The position numbers and the translations under genes were made by a program. From contig VXBA01000893.1 of assembly GCA_013399895.1 (NCBI GenBank), positions 571,394-635,393 on the forward strand: 64,000 bases of DNA, written 5' to 3'. Source of the stretch: Serilophus lunatus (Eukaryota > Chordata > Aves > Passeriformes > Eurylaimidae). The notes beneath the pieces were generated by a model, which had not been told where the DNA came from, searched no databases, and saw only the letters and a program-made list of their open reading frames with translations. Shown here piece by piece: positions 1-13,800 of the stretch. Positions within the stretch are counted from its first letter, which is position 1. The number at the start of each line of letters is the position of its first letter.

Positions 1-3000
1 CCAACTTATCCTTGTCAGACACGACCTTGGGAAATGTTTTGTAGCATGTCAGAACACAAATATAGAATTCAGTAAATTAGCAAGCATGGAGAGAGATTAT
101 ATTCATGTTTTACATGTATTGGAGGGCAGACAAACAAAGGAGGGACAGCAAACAGGAGTGCTGAAACTATATCAGACTGGACAGTCAGGTTGATGAGAGT
201 AGTTAAGAAGATTAATGTATGCTCTAAACTGAACTCCCCTAGTTGGCCAGCACTCAATAATTTAAAAGACAAAGCTGTAGCCTTCCATTTCAAGGTGACA
301 GAAAATTCTGATGATGAAAAACGCAGCTGAAAACTTACTTTTAATTAAAAAGCAAACAGGCTGAAGCTCCCGTGTGCCTAACAGGAAGTAACAGCATCTA
401 GGAAACAGTGGGGAGGGATTATTATTTAGATAGTTAATTTTATTAAATAAAAGAATTCAAAGAGAACCAGTAACAACTTTTCTGCCCTAGTATCCTCATT
501 AACACGAGATGATTGCTCACCAACTTAATGAGAAAAAGTTTAAATCTAAAGAGAAAGCAATTAAATTCACAGATTTGCTGCTACCAAGAACAGATACCCA
601 CAAAATGCAGAGCAAGGATGCATTAAATGACCAGAATAATTCATGAACATTCCCAGTGAGATGAAGAAATGGACGACAAAACTCACATCTTCTATGTGAT
701 AAAACAGCCAGATTGGTGACAAGCAAATTGATAGGTGCATGTTCAGACAGGCACAGAAGTGACATGTTCCCACCATTCATAAAATATCAATCAAAATGAT
801 GATACTAACAGTTTATGACATGTAAAACCTCAGAAACTGGAGCAAAAGAGGCCAGATTAAAACTCACTTTCTACAGAAGCTTCCAGTTAGCTTCTCTCAC
901 TTGCTACAAACAGTTTTAACTTGCTGAAGTTTAGTTACAAAACTATCTTAATGTTAAGAATTTACAAGTGTGCAAGAGCTTTTTTCTCTAGGGGTCATTG
1001 AGCTCTGTAGCCTTGGGCATGCATCATCTACCATAGCATGTGCCAGCGGGGAGCAGCAGCAGTTCATCATGGTCAACTGTGACATTTTGCTGACTGCTCC
1101 ATCATTTTCCCAATGCTAAACTCAATGATCTTAAATTTCAGCACCAAAGGCCTAACAGGAAGTTAGTACATCCCATGTCCTCTGCACCTGGAAAGACCAC
1201 ATTTGGCAGATATTGTTCAATGAGGAGGATAATAGAGGGTGCTAGTGGAGAGCAACACTTGGCCCTGAATCTATTAGCCAGGACAGGCTCAGATATTATC
1301 AGCCCTAACTCAATGTTGTATCTCAGTGCATCATCATTTTCAATCTTGCTAAAGTCAATGAGACTACTCATGAGCTTTTACACTTCAGCCTATGATTAAG
1401 TACTTCACTAAATAAGGTCATTAAATTTAAATTGTAGATGCTTGCTAGGTACTCCTGAAGGTTGTTCTCTCACCTGCAACATAATTCCTTCAGGATCATG
1501 GCTGGCAAAACAAAGGGCTAAATAACATCCAAATCTGCATGTCAGCAATCCTCCCACTAAACTTAAGACACGGGAAATTGATTGATTCAGAAGGGAGCTG
1601 TGTTTACCCTACTGCTGATGTAGGAAAGAATAGTAGCGTATTACAGTTCTCAGAAAAGGATGCAACACACAGAAAAGGAAAGGTGAACGAGCCTGGCATA
1701 CTGCAGTGTCTGGCAAAGATATCTCAGTTTGTTTAAGTAGCAGAACATTTACAACTGTGTTAATGCAGCATTTTGCCACTGTGTATTTTTGCCATTTCTC
1801 AGCAGGAATAATCAGCGCAACACACTACTTTGCCAGTGCAGTTAGGTAGCTCAGGTACATGTGCATATGTTGGCCCTCATAGAAACACAGAGAATCCTAA
1901 AGGATTCCTAAAGGATTAACACAGCACTTTCAGACACTATCAAGCCATTTTCACTTCTCTCGGTTCAGCGTACGCACCTCAAAGCAGCCCTCTACCCTGC
2001 TTCCTACTCCCAAACAGGCTATCAATCATGATGAAGTGTATGCTACAGCCATAATGCAGATAACAGACCATTAAAAGCTCAAATGAGACTACTTAACATG
2101 TTTCATTAATCATTGCACAATCTAGTCTTGAACTGGGAGCCACAGATTTGGCAGGTCAGTAAGGGAAGGCTTCTTTCCACCCATTTCTAGTGACTGGGGA
2201 AGCAAGAAAGACTCTTGGTCTGGTTGCCTTAAACCTGCCCTTCCTCCTCTTCCTCTGGCGCACATTGCTGGGAAAAGAGAGTGAGAGGATAAAGAATAAA
2301 AACAAGCGACCTGCTAAGAAGAGTATGAATTCTGTTCAGAGAGCTTGGATTCTCAAAGGAGCCAAAACACCCACAGCTCACACAAATTTTAGTAACAGTG
2401 CTTCTGAAAAACTGGTCAGACTGGCTCTGTCTCCCTGGGAAGGGCTCTTTACTTAGGGATTTCACAAAATATCAGAAAGAGGATTTTTCTTCCTAGGGGC
2501 TCTGGTCCAGTGCTGATTCTATCAGTATGAAATCATAGAAGGTAAATTTTAAAGGCAATACTGTAAAAAAGAGATGCTCCCTTTGCACCAGTTCTTTCTG
2601 ATATATCTCTGGCTTTTCTCAACAGCTTCTCAAGGCCTTTCCATGGAAAGTCAGTGGGTTATTAATTTCTTGCTAGGCAACTGCCAGGTCAACAAGAGCT
2701 ACCAGCCAAGCACATCTGGCTGTTTAATCCCACTGAGGTCAAATGCCTCTGCATATTAGCTTCAAGGTGGGGCATACTTTTTTTTTTTCCTTTGAGAACA
2801 GACTGAAGAAGGTAGCTTCAGCAGAGTAAGTTAGTTGTTTCCTTGAACGGCAGAGACAGAAGACACTATAAACAAAAGACTTTAATAATTAGTTGGAAGA
2901 GACAGCATTCCAGAACTAAAGGGACCTAATGCATTTCAAGTTTTATCCCAGTGCAGGATTTGAATCAACAAACTTCATCAATCAACTTGCCTTGTAAGGT

Positions 3001-4639
3001 GGCAAGGTTTTTTACCTTAGTTTCAGCTCACTGTGGTCATGCTAAACTCCATGGTTTAGCCTTATAAAAGACTCTTTCAAATGAGTAGAGATCAGTTGAT
3101 GACATTGTTAGATGGGTTTTGCTATGCATTGTTAAAAAATGGGAAAGAAGTGTTGAATGCAGAACAAAAGCTTTAAAAACCACAGTAGTAGAGGCTCGAT
3201 TGCACCAGATATCCATTACTCTGTTTTTGAGCTCATTCTGTTCACAGAGGTATGTTATTACACTATTCCCATATACTAAAATGACACAGCTCCTACTCCA
3301 ATGATGTATGTTTCAGGTAGGACACTGGAGCACTAACAATTAAAAGGCCAAAATACTTTCATATGTTAATAATCCCCCAATTCCTGTTATTTGTTGGGGA
3401 AAGACTGGTATTAAAATCTTACTATCACTTTTGTCATTTAATGTTAGCTACTATTTTATGGTAAGCAGTACACACTCCATTCTACTTGTGCCCTGCTAAA
3501 TGGAGACGGGTTTAGATGATCCTGCAATATCTGCCAAAGAACTTCAACCCTACTGTGAAATTTCTTGAACACACTGCGCTTTATGGCAGGGGTTTCAAAC
3601 ACTCCTAGCATTTGAAGAATTAAATTCCTGCCAATTAATTATGTTTCTACAGTCCCATATCTTCTTTCCTCTAAGGAGCTAGACAGCAGGAGCCCCACAA
3701 ATACCCTGGGGATGAAGGCCTTGATTGCAATGTAACAGAAAAAAAGGGGTTTTTTCTGCTTTTTTTAAAGAGTAAGCTTTTTGCTCTTATGATTGCTATG
3801 AAAAGCAAGGAGTTGTAACATTAATGAGCCAGACAACAAACAAGAACTATATACTTTCTTTTTTCTTGATGCCATCATTTTTAAGTAGGTCTCCTGATCT
3901 TCGAGAATTTTACCATGGTCAGCTATCCCCTTTAAGGCAAGCCTCAGGAACTAACCTCTCAAAGTCAGTAGTTCAGGTCCATTCATTCTTTCCTATACAG
4001 GATTTTTTTTCTCCTGTGTGCAGAATTCTATGATGATACCTTTGCTTTCTTTGGCACAACTATATGTATATTTTTCAATGCCAGGGTTTTGCAACAGAAA
4101 TGATATTACTTTGGTAGCCATCAAACGCTGATGTAGTCAACCAGGATACAGCAGAGATGAAGAGATATTGGTCCCATACTGATAGCGGATGACTGCTAGC
4201 ATTTCTTATACCTGTGTTGTGTGTTAACACCAGTGGGCATATAAGCACCACACAGTTCATCGTTCACTTCCCCTCTCCCTCAGTGGAACTACGGAAGACG
4301 AAAGGAAGACTAAAAGCAAGAAAACTTGGGAGGTCCAGATTAAAAAAACCCCAAACTCCAAACAACTGTTTAATAAGTGAAGTGGAAGAAAAGGAAAGGG
4401 AAGATAACAAATCTAAATAAGTGACACCAAGGCCCTTCCTGCAGGTAGACTGATGCCCAGGCAGGTCCCATTCAAAAGATGGTCAGTCCCCTAAAGCCTC
4501 CTCTTTTCCCTTTTACTGCTGAGCATGATGCTATATGGCACAGAATAACTCTTGTTAGTGCGGGTCATCTGCCCAGTTGTGTCTCCTCCTGGACTATTGT
4601 GCACCCACCAATCTGTTTACTGTGGGGGCAGAGTGAGAA
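1..4639. other. LARGE1 intron, no recognised feature
   Basis: AT-rich unique sequence. Reading frames up to 88 codons exist on both strands but overlap each other, resemble no family I know and lack exon-like borders. A small tandem copy of tcctaaaggat occurs around 1894-1917. I see no LARGE1 exon. Confidence 0.6.
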
Positions 4640-4800
4640 ACAGAGAAGGCCTTGATGCTGTGCAACCACTGCTCAGCAAAAGCCAGAACAGGAATGGGCT
4701 ATCAGTACTGTTTAGGACCCGAAATCTAAACCCCAGCACCATATCAGCTGCTATGAAGAAAATAATGCTAGTCAGGCCCACCTAACACATTAAAAAAACC
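4640..4800. repeat. Possible avian interspersed repeat fragment
   Basis: The stretch with ctgtgcaaccactgctcagc, then aatctaaaccccagcacc and agctgctatgaagaaaat, resembles a sequence I remember recurring in many bird genomes. I cannot name the family (LTR- or CR1-derived are both possible) or its orientation. The boundaries are approximate. Confidence 0.35.
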
Positions 4801-7800
4801 AACAAGCACCACCCAAATCAAAACCACTCTACTGTGAACAAAACAGAAAGAGTAACTAGCTAACCTGCTTGCTACTAGAATGTTTTTCTGCCAGTTGGGT
4901 AACTAAACCAATTCCTCTTATTTCCTGTCTAATAAAAGGAGAAGGATCAAAGGCTGCAAGAGGATAACAACCTGTAGATACTATCTTCGTTTTCACCATT
5001 AAAAGTACTTGCATGCTGCAAGGATTATCTCAAATTCCAGCCACCAGTGTAGCTGTCCCAACACAAAACACTTTGCTACACAAAGACAGCCTGGCATCAT
5101 GCCAAATAGTTCTCTAGCTTCATGCAAATGCAAGTTGCAGTTCACCTTATTTAGACTGACAGGTACCAAGTATTGATGACCAGACTTTTAAGTAACTTCC
5201 TTCTTACTTGCAAACACTGATCAGAATAAATGAGGCCGGTATACAAAGGAGTCCAAAACAGGTTAATGTTTTAGATGGGAGAATATCCAAAGGGAACACA
5301 GGTGAGAGCATCAGGACTACTGTCTCCTGGACATCTTACCTCTATTAGGGTTTTGCTGCAGTATGATCTGCCAGTCTTACATGGATGCATCATCTCCTCC
5401 CAGGCAGCTGCCTATCTTTGAAGCTGTATTACCTTTCTCTGTCTGCAGAATCTACTAGAGGTAAGGAGAGATTACTGTGTTATTCAGCCATCACAATCTA
5501 CTGCATGTGGGTTTCTTTTGCTGTGGTCTTTTACCAGACATTTCATAGATCCTCAGGTAAGTGCGATTCAGATTTTGAGTGAGGGAGCAAACACGTTGAA
5601 GGGGGGGTGGGAAAATACAGGAAAATACCTTACCAGTCTAAGTCTGCATGAGTCATGTGTGTATCAATAATTAAACACTAAAAAGAATGAAGCGGAACAA
5701 GTGTGGATTAGAGGTGCAGCCCAAATATGGGCTGCAACTAATGAGGCTTTTCTTTTTACCATCAGAGAAAGTTTATCACACGTACTTCAAAGACTTAGTG
5801 AGAAGTAGAGGTGGGTCAGATACATCCTTTCGACTGACACTCAGCATAAAAGGAGAAGCATTCAGAACAGAAGGGATAAAATGGCTATGAAAATAATAAC
5901 CCATGACTTAGGGAAATTTTAAAGACAGGATTAAATCCACAAAGAATAAGAGAGGGAAGGGGGGAACGGCATATTAAATAAAAACAGAGTTATGTAGTTA
6001 TTTTACAACTACAAAAAGTGTGTGGTGATGCCATATGCAGTCCTCATTTTGACCTCTGGCCAGGTCCATAAAACCTGACCTGTGATACACCAGGCTGTTA
6101 AAATGCCTCTACTCTCTCTAGCTCAGGCTGCCCAATTAAATGTTAACAGTACTGAAAAGGGGTGAAAAGGACTCTGATTATGTCATTAAATTGAGAGCTA
6201 TGGCAGACACCACCAGACCAGAAATGTTACAGAGAGATACAGAGGGATAACAATGCAGATGGGGAAATACAAAAAAAAAATCATAATGGAAAAGGTACAA
6301 GTTAATACACTTGAAGAACAGAAACCCAAGCAGAGAGAAACAGTGAATGGGGTGAAAATTGGTGGAAACCAGTATATTGGACAAGAAAGAAAGAGCTATG
6401 ATCTGTTGTGCTTTTTGCAGTAACTGAAAGACGGGAACTTGTCTCAGTTGTGAGGTTCCCTGGCACTCAGCCCCTGCTTGAGTTAGATCCTTCTGCCTCT
6501 GATGCTGAGTCTTGCCTGAACTTTCAGTAATGTGGAAAGAAAAAGTGCTGGTCCTTGCTGACACTAGACATGCACAGCATAGCATCTGTGTAGCACTAGA
6601 TTTCTAAAATGCCCTTGTAACAGCACTGTACAGTCAGACAAATTTAGTCTCTGCCACCCCATTGCTAAAACTCCTTGTGATTCTTCACAAGAAATCACAT
6701 CTGTTTGGTGAGTAATTATCAACCTACCACTGATACTGCAATGGCATTTTGGAACAGGATTGTGCCACTATAACATGGGGATAGTATATGGAATAAATAA
6801 AGGTGACCCTTAAACTATAGTTCAGACATAAGCAGACAAATCCCACTCTATTCCCAGCTAAATGAAAGTTATTACAACTTCTCTTTCATGATCCCCAAAT
6901 TTAACCACATTTTGCAGCTTCTAAAATTTTGGCTATTTTTTTTCCTTGAATTTTAACAGTTTCACACATTTTTATTTTTCAGAAAAAGTAATCTGGATCA
7001 ACTGTTTTCCTGGTCTTACGTTAAGCATAGATGGTAAGACTACTTCTGAAAGATCTCTGCTGCTCACTGAAGCCTCCTGCCTTAGGAAAACTCCCAACCA
7101 TACATCTTACATATGCACTGTTTTCTAATTAAAAGCTGGATTCTCATCTAATTTTTAGCAACATAAATACAAAGATAGCTTAAATGAAAGAAATGAAATT
7201 GCTCTGGATTCAGCCTATAGTAAATGAGACAGGGACTTTGGCCTAATCTCATGAATGTCTCCTTTGAGATCTCTGCTAGTAACACTTTTTTTAGTGAAAA
7301 ATGCATCACATTCTTGCAAGATCCCCTGGTGGGAAAAAATGGTATTCCTGAGTACATTAATTATATTAATGTTACTGTAAAACTTCTGGTGAGATCTGAG
7401 GGGAAATGGTTTTGTCACCCTGCTATCTTAATATACCTCCTCACTAACAGCACTAGAAATCCATAAAGAAACTCTGCAACAATCATAACAATAACTAATA
7501 ACTAATTAAATAACTAGTTTCAGTCTATATATGTTCTAAACCTATAAGGGAAAACCGTGATTCACCTACACCTGTTTTCCTTCTTAAGTATCATTAGTGC
7601 TAATTGCTTACAATTTCATGGTATTTGCTGGATGATATTCGATTGCTTCCAATATATTGCTAAGAGATACTAATCCCACTTGCAAGGCAGGAAATGGGCA
7701 TTGGAATTGGTAAAGGTTTTTCAAGCTTTCAGGCTAATAAAACTGTTGTGAGAGTACTTTATCCTGATTCATTTGGAAGAGTTTGCCTCCTCTTTGCCCT

Positions 7801-10800
7801 TTGACAATGGATCCACCATGAACAAGACACCAGTGCTAAAAAGCTTCCACAAGCTTATGTTTTGCCTGACAGCTAAGGCTAGATAGAGGCAGTCTTTGGA
7901 GAGAAGAAGAAAAGTATTATTTTGGATTTCTTAAGAGGCATATCCTCAGTGCATTTTTGCAGAGGTGGACACGTTACCGTGAATTTTTTCCCCCCCCCCA
8001 AAGCCCTCAGCCTTAAATTACAGCTCTCCTGTCTCTGCATTCAACTCTAGTTGCAACTTCCTTCAGAGTTTATCATTGCTTTTTCAAGCACTGGCACAAG
8101 GGGACAAATAAAATGAAAGGTGCTCTCTAGGTCTCAACACACTTTACAGAGATTAGTAATCTAATCTTTAGTTCTTAATTTTGACAACCTGGAGACCTTA
8201 CATATTGTTAGAGAAATTATTAAACATCTTCCTCTTCTGCCAAGGGATAAATTAAGACTAATCGCAGCTTGGGATCATGAAAATCAAATTCCTTCTACTT
8301 TAGATTTTGCCTTCCAAACTCCATCCTTAGAAATTAGCATTCCCATCTGCCTTCAATGTGAAAGTCAGAGTTACATAGCAAGGTACCCTAGAGCAACATA
8401 TTTCAACCAAGTTAGTCCAAGCCTCACTTGAGCAACGGCTCTGTGTTCATTACTAGACAGGATCTGTTCATGACTGAATCATCCAGCAGAGAAAACCTGA
8501 TACATAGTCAAATGTGGGCACAGAATGACATTTCTATTGCTTTAACCAGAACACATGATTTAGAGCTTTTCCTGACTTTTAAGCTTACTGTGGAAAGACA
8601 GATGGTATCTGATCCAGGGTAAGATTTTTCAGAGTAATTAATCCATTAATATTTTCGAACAGAAATGAATCAGTGAATTTATAGCAGAGTACCACTTAGT
8701 GCTAGGTGGATATGACATTTCTATCTCTAGTTTTTTATTTACTGTACCACTAAACAGTGGCCTTCATCAGTAAGTCTGCACTTCATAATTTTCTGCCTTT
8801 TAGGGGAAGGTTAAGTACAGGACTGGCTATCTGGTGAAATTTGCCTCACCATTTCAGAGAGAGTGTGTTCCAGCAAAAAACCGCAGATGGACCTCAGATG
8901 TAGGCTGTTGTTTTCAGCACTCTATCGAAAACACATAGTGATGAGAAGATAGGAAAAAGGGTTGTAAACTGTGAGAAAGGAGAAAAATAAGGCAGCTCAA
9001 ACACTGGTGTCTCATCTTCAATGACAAAACAGATCTGAAGCACACGAAGAACTATTGTCACTGAAACACAGATATTCAAGTGGTTGCCCACACTTAAATG
9101 GTACTTACTGTACTGTCTAGGTCAAGGTAATGCTGACTTTATGTTCTGTATTGCCAATACAGTTACACTCCCAAGGGAATATAGTGGATCGGGGTAACTT
9201 CTGTTTTGTAACAGGGTTCTCAAAGAGCGTGTTGTAATCTGCAGCTCTTCCTTACCTTTGTTTCACTTTAAAAGGAAATCTTCACAAGTTCTCCATCTGC
9301 ACAGGTATATATATATTCTAGATCCCCTCTTGACATGGTCTCTGGCACTGAAATCTTGCTTCTTTACCTGAGCTTATCTCATATAGCAATTTCAGTCAAG
9401 TGAGGCAGGAAAAAAAATCATCCAAGAAACTGAAGGATTATTTGCTGATATAGAGGGATCTATTAAAAATAAAGCTCACATAAGGGGTAATACCTGCCTT
9501 AGCATTAGCAGTGGATATGGTTGCAGCAGTCTTAAGAAGTTTAGGGTATGTCTCTGATTTGTTTTTAATCCAGCCATAAACCCAAACTATGAATCACAGA
9601 GCTTACAGCACGACTGGCAAAAAAAAAGAAGCTACAGCAACCTGTTCTGCATTTGAGATGGAAGACTGTTCACAGAATGGGTTTCTACTGAATGTAGCTA
9701 GTTAGTAAGATTAATCAGTAGAAATCATATTGCATTGCAGTCAGTCTTCAGCAATTTAATTGAAACAGGTAGTAATTTCAGGGTGATATAACAGTCCCTC
9801 TGAAATTTGGCTATATTTTTTTTTCTTGATGTAAAAGCAATGGAAAACATTAAAACATTTAACTCTAATCTCTGATTTACTAATTTGAAAATTCTTGACT
9901 GGAAAAAGAAGTTCAACAAGAGCAAGGAGGAAATCATATCCAGCAAATCCTGTTTAGATTAGATGGAACAGGTGTTCTCTGGAAACCTTAGGATCATGAA
10001 GGGAATTTCCAATACTATGAAAATGAAAGATAAGGAGCACCGTAGGATGCCATTTTTCTGAACAGGTTAGAGGGAGGCATTCAGAAAGCACTTCCAGGTA
10101 GGACTGAAAAATCCCAAATGGAGCCTGAAGAACTGAGGGTCAAATGAGAGGAAGTAATAGGCTTTTCTAGGCTTGCAGAGGAGTCAGTAACCATAAAGTG
10201 TAACTATAAGGCATTTCCTGCTGGCTGCTTGAGCTTGGCAAGGGGAACTCTTGTAAGATCCTAGCTGGAAGCTTTTATGTTCCTTAAAACATGCATATCA
10301 GGAATCAAAAGTGTTTTCATCATTGATGCAACTGATTACAGGAAATGACAGACTTGTGCCTCTCCATAAAAATAATGCTCAGTAACAATCTCCACAGCTC
10401 ACTGGCTATGCTTATCTATCCTTTTTCCAAATAAGTTGTGTGACTTGTCATAAAATTATGAACATGTAACAGTGTATTCTGTACTACAATGATTTGCTGG
10501 GACAGAGTAAATGGTCTGTGACAGGTCATAAATTCAATTTGAAGTTTGATAGTAAAGATGCACAACAATCTATCAGACATTAGGAGAGCTGATATGCTCC
10601 AGTGGTCCACTGCTCCAGGACAGTTATGTAATGAGTAGGTGGAGTTGTAGGTTTGTGGAAGGAAAAGCTCTATTATTACTTTTTTTATGAAGCCATGAGG
10701 CTTTGCAGAGCACAGCTGTTAAAGTTATCATACAGGAAGAGGAGAAGTCCTCAATACAGACAGATCATAGAAAATTTAGGGTTTGGCAGGTCACAACCAA

Positions 10801-13800
10801 CACCCTGAAGCTTGCAGGGTATCAGTATGTAGCTGGAACTAACTCTCAGCATGAAGCCCTCTCAGCTTTGTGAGACGGCTGCCTCATCCTCCAATTCTCA
10901 CTTCAGCCTGGGAACAGTCTCAAGGAGCAGTCCCATGCAGAGAACTTGAAAGTAGTCCCATCTTTTGATAACTACAACTACCATGATAAGTTGTTTTTAT
11001 ACTAACTCCCTGGTACGTAATCTAAGCCCTAACTCCTGTTTTGCTGTGGTTTTGTCTGAGTATTTGCTCATGTGGAGTGATTAGCCAGCCCTGCTTTAAC
11101 CTCAATACTTCTGATCTTCAAGTTAAGGAACAGGAATTTATTTTTACTCTTTCTCTGTTCTCACTCAAACATGACATCACATTTTCTTCCTGGATTTAAG
11201 TATATGCTTCATTTTTTTTGCTTCTTACGTCATTCTGACACTTTATGGAACCCCTGTAATGTATTGTGCAAAATACCTGCAAAAAGGCCAGTGTTGAAGG
11301 AACTACGTGAAGAGGGAAAAAAAAGGATTCTCATAAAAACTGTCACCCACAACAGCATGTTTCCATGGTAATACACGACTGCTTTGGGTTGTTATGGCAA
11401 CTAAACCTTTAAAGGCAATACCATAAAACTAAAGCAAAAAAAAAGCACAAAAATGGAGCTTCATCACTGCTCTTCTCCATTTTATAAATAATTCTCAGTC
11501 CTCCTAGCCCACAGAAATACTAGATTGGGTGTTATAATGATCAAAACTCTTTAGAAAGAAAAAAACATAGCTTCACAGCAATGGGTGTGTAGAGCCTCTT
11601 ACCACTTTCTTAGAAACAATGACTAGAAGTCCTTGGCCCTAAGCAGAGCTCTTGCACCATAGAACAAAACAAATAAGAAGGTGGTAACAATGACAGGAGG
11701 ACTAGTTGCTGACGACGGCTACATGGGGATGGTGTTTGCACTACCAACCTCAAGGGCCCTAGGGACAGCCCAAAATTACATTGAATTAAATGTTGGGTTA
11801 GCTTTTTAATGCTACCCTGTACTTCATTACTTCCTTGACAAGTTTTTTCTTATAATCCAACATCACTGCCAAGAAAATGTAGGATATTTCTAGATACATG
11901 CATTTGCCTCTATATAGCTTCACATAAATTTATGGTGATATATGGTGCTTTAAGATAATCTCAGGTTTCAAGAGAAACCATTTCAACTAACTTGGGATGT
12001 GTTGTTTCTTCTCCCTTTTCTTTCATTCCTGCTCAGTACCCTGTATACTCACTCATACTTTTCATCAGCACATGGTTTTTTCATTTATCTACCAGTTATG
12101 TCCGGTTCCTATTATTATGTTTGAAAGAATTACATGATCATGAGAATAGAACTAATAGTGTGGGACCATTGTCTTCTAATTCTGCTGAGGTGCTTCAAAA
12201 CTCATAACCTGGAAGTACAACCCTTTGCTGCCCCGCTTATGCACTTCAGCCTTCTTGCATGTTGGACCTAGCTGAGATCATCCAACTCTTTTTAATTCTG
12301 ACCCATAACAGCAGTCAAGAGTTGAAAGGAGAGCATATTTAAAGATTGCTCCTCCAACTATTCATATCTTCTTTTAGTTAGCCTAGAAATGAAGTTGTAA
12401 GTTCCAAGCAGGAATGTTTATGTAAATCAGGGAATACAGGAGGCTAGACTTCTTTACTGATGTAAGTCAGCATCATTCTGTTTACTTCAATGTTCTATAA
12501 AGAGAGTTTATATCAGGTGAGCTGTGCTCTTTCAGGATTTTAGGACACCAGTGTAACAACATTCAGATCATAATTTCTTAAAGTATAGGAATGTGCATGA
12601 ATCTCCAAATGCTATTAAAAATTGGTGCCAATATGACTCTGAAGCAGGTTGGCAAAACCCTACAGAATGTCACTTTGCACCTGCAATAATGATATCCTGA
12701 AGCATACATAAAGGACACGTTATTACTGTCTATTAATCATCACGTGCGCAGGAAGATATGGCAATGCTATAAATTAATGAAGTTAAGAAGATCCTGTGCC
12801 AATTTCTGAGGTGATGTGCATTTCAGTAAGTTGCTGTGAGCATAAACTGGCAGACATTTAGTGTTGATGACAGAAAGTGGTAGCACTGAGTCAACCAAGC
12901 ACAATTTTAAATGACAAAAAGTACGATGGCTCACTTCGTTGTAGGGCTTTGGTCCTGCCCAAAGTCAGATATCTCAGAAAGGCAGAATCAGTAAGCATGT
13001 GCTAACGTCCTCAGATGGTTCATGGTCTGGCCTATCTGTCAACAGAACCACTGAATGCTGTAACACCTTCTTTGCTATACACTTCCACCTCTGTTCCCAC
13101 GAATTCTCTTGTTGTGTCAGAATAGCACTTACTTGACAGCTCACCCAGCCCTTATGCAAACAGGAAAAAACCACCACATCCCCAAACACAGACATAAGTA
13201 GCTTTAGAGATTCACTTAGTTATGCCAGTAGTTAATGGCTTTAAAGAATCTGTTCTGCTAACATGTTCAGTCCCAGCTCCAGAATGAATCCCAGAACCAC
13301 ACCAGAAGCAGCTGACACAGGGTTTGTGTACATCGAAGCAGGAATATCATAAGCTTCCATCTTGAGAGACTTTTTAAGTATCTAGCCAGTGCAAAGGAAA
13401 CATAAATTGGTCTGGCTCGTCACCAGAAAATGTCGAATGTGTATCTCTTCTACTGACATGAACTTGCACACAATTTACTGCAGCTATGGATTTTGCACTT
13501 CAGGTGGAAATTCTTTTCAGGACTATGAATTTCACTGTGGCCTAAATGCAGGAAATAAAATAAGAATACAGAAAAGATAGTTTGTCCCTGAATTTTACTA
13601 TATGTTTATCAATCACCTTTTGTTGTTGTTAGCAGTGTCACAAAGGACAAAAAATACTTACCTTGAGGAGTCAGAGGAAGAAATATTCCTTTGTTTAACT
13701 GAACTGCTTGGCCCATACTGAATGCAGATAGACATTACTGCAAAGAACATGGAGTGGAGCCAGCTTAAAATTTAAGAAAAATAAAGTAAAATAAAATCAC

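Noticed and set aside
6178..6585. 135-codon open frame on the minus strand
   Set aside because: No recognised domain, no exon-like borders, and frames of this length are expected by chance in 64 kb of AT-rich DNA read six ways.
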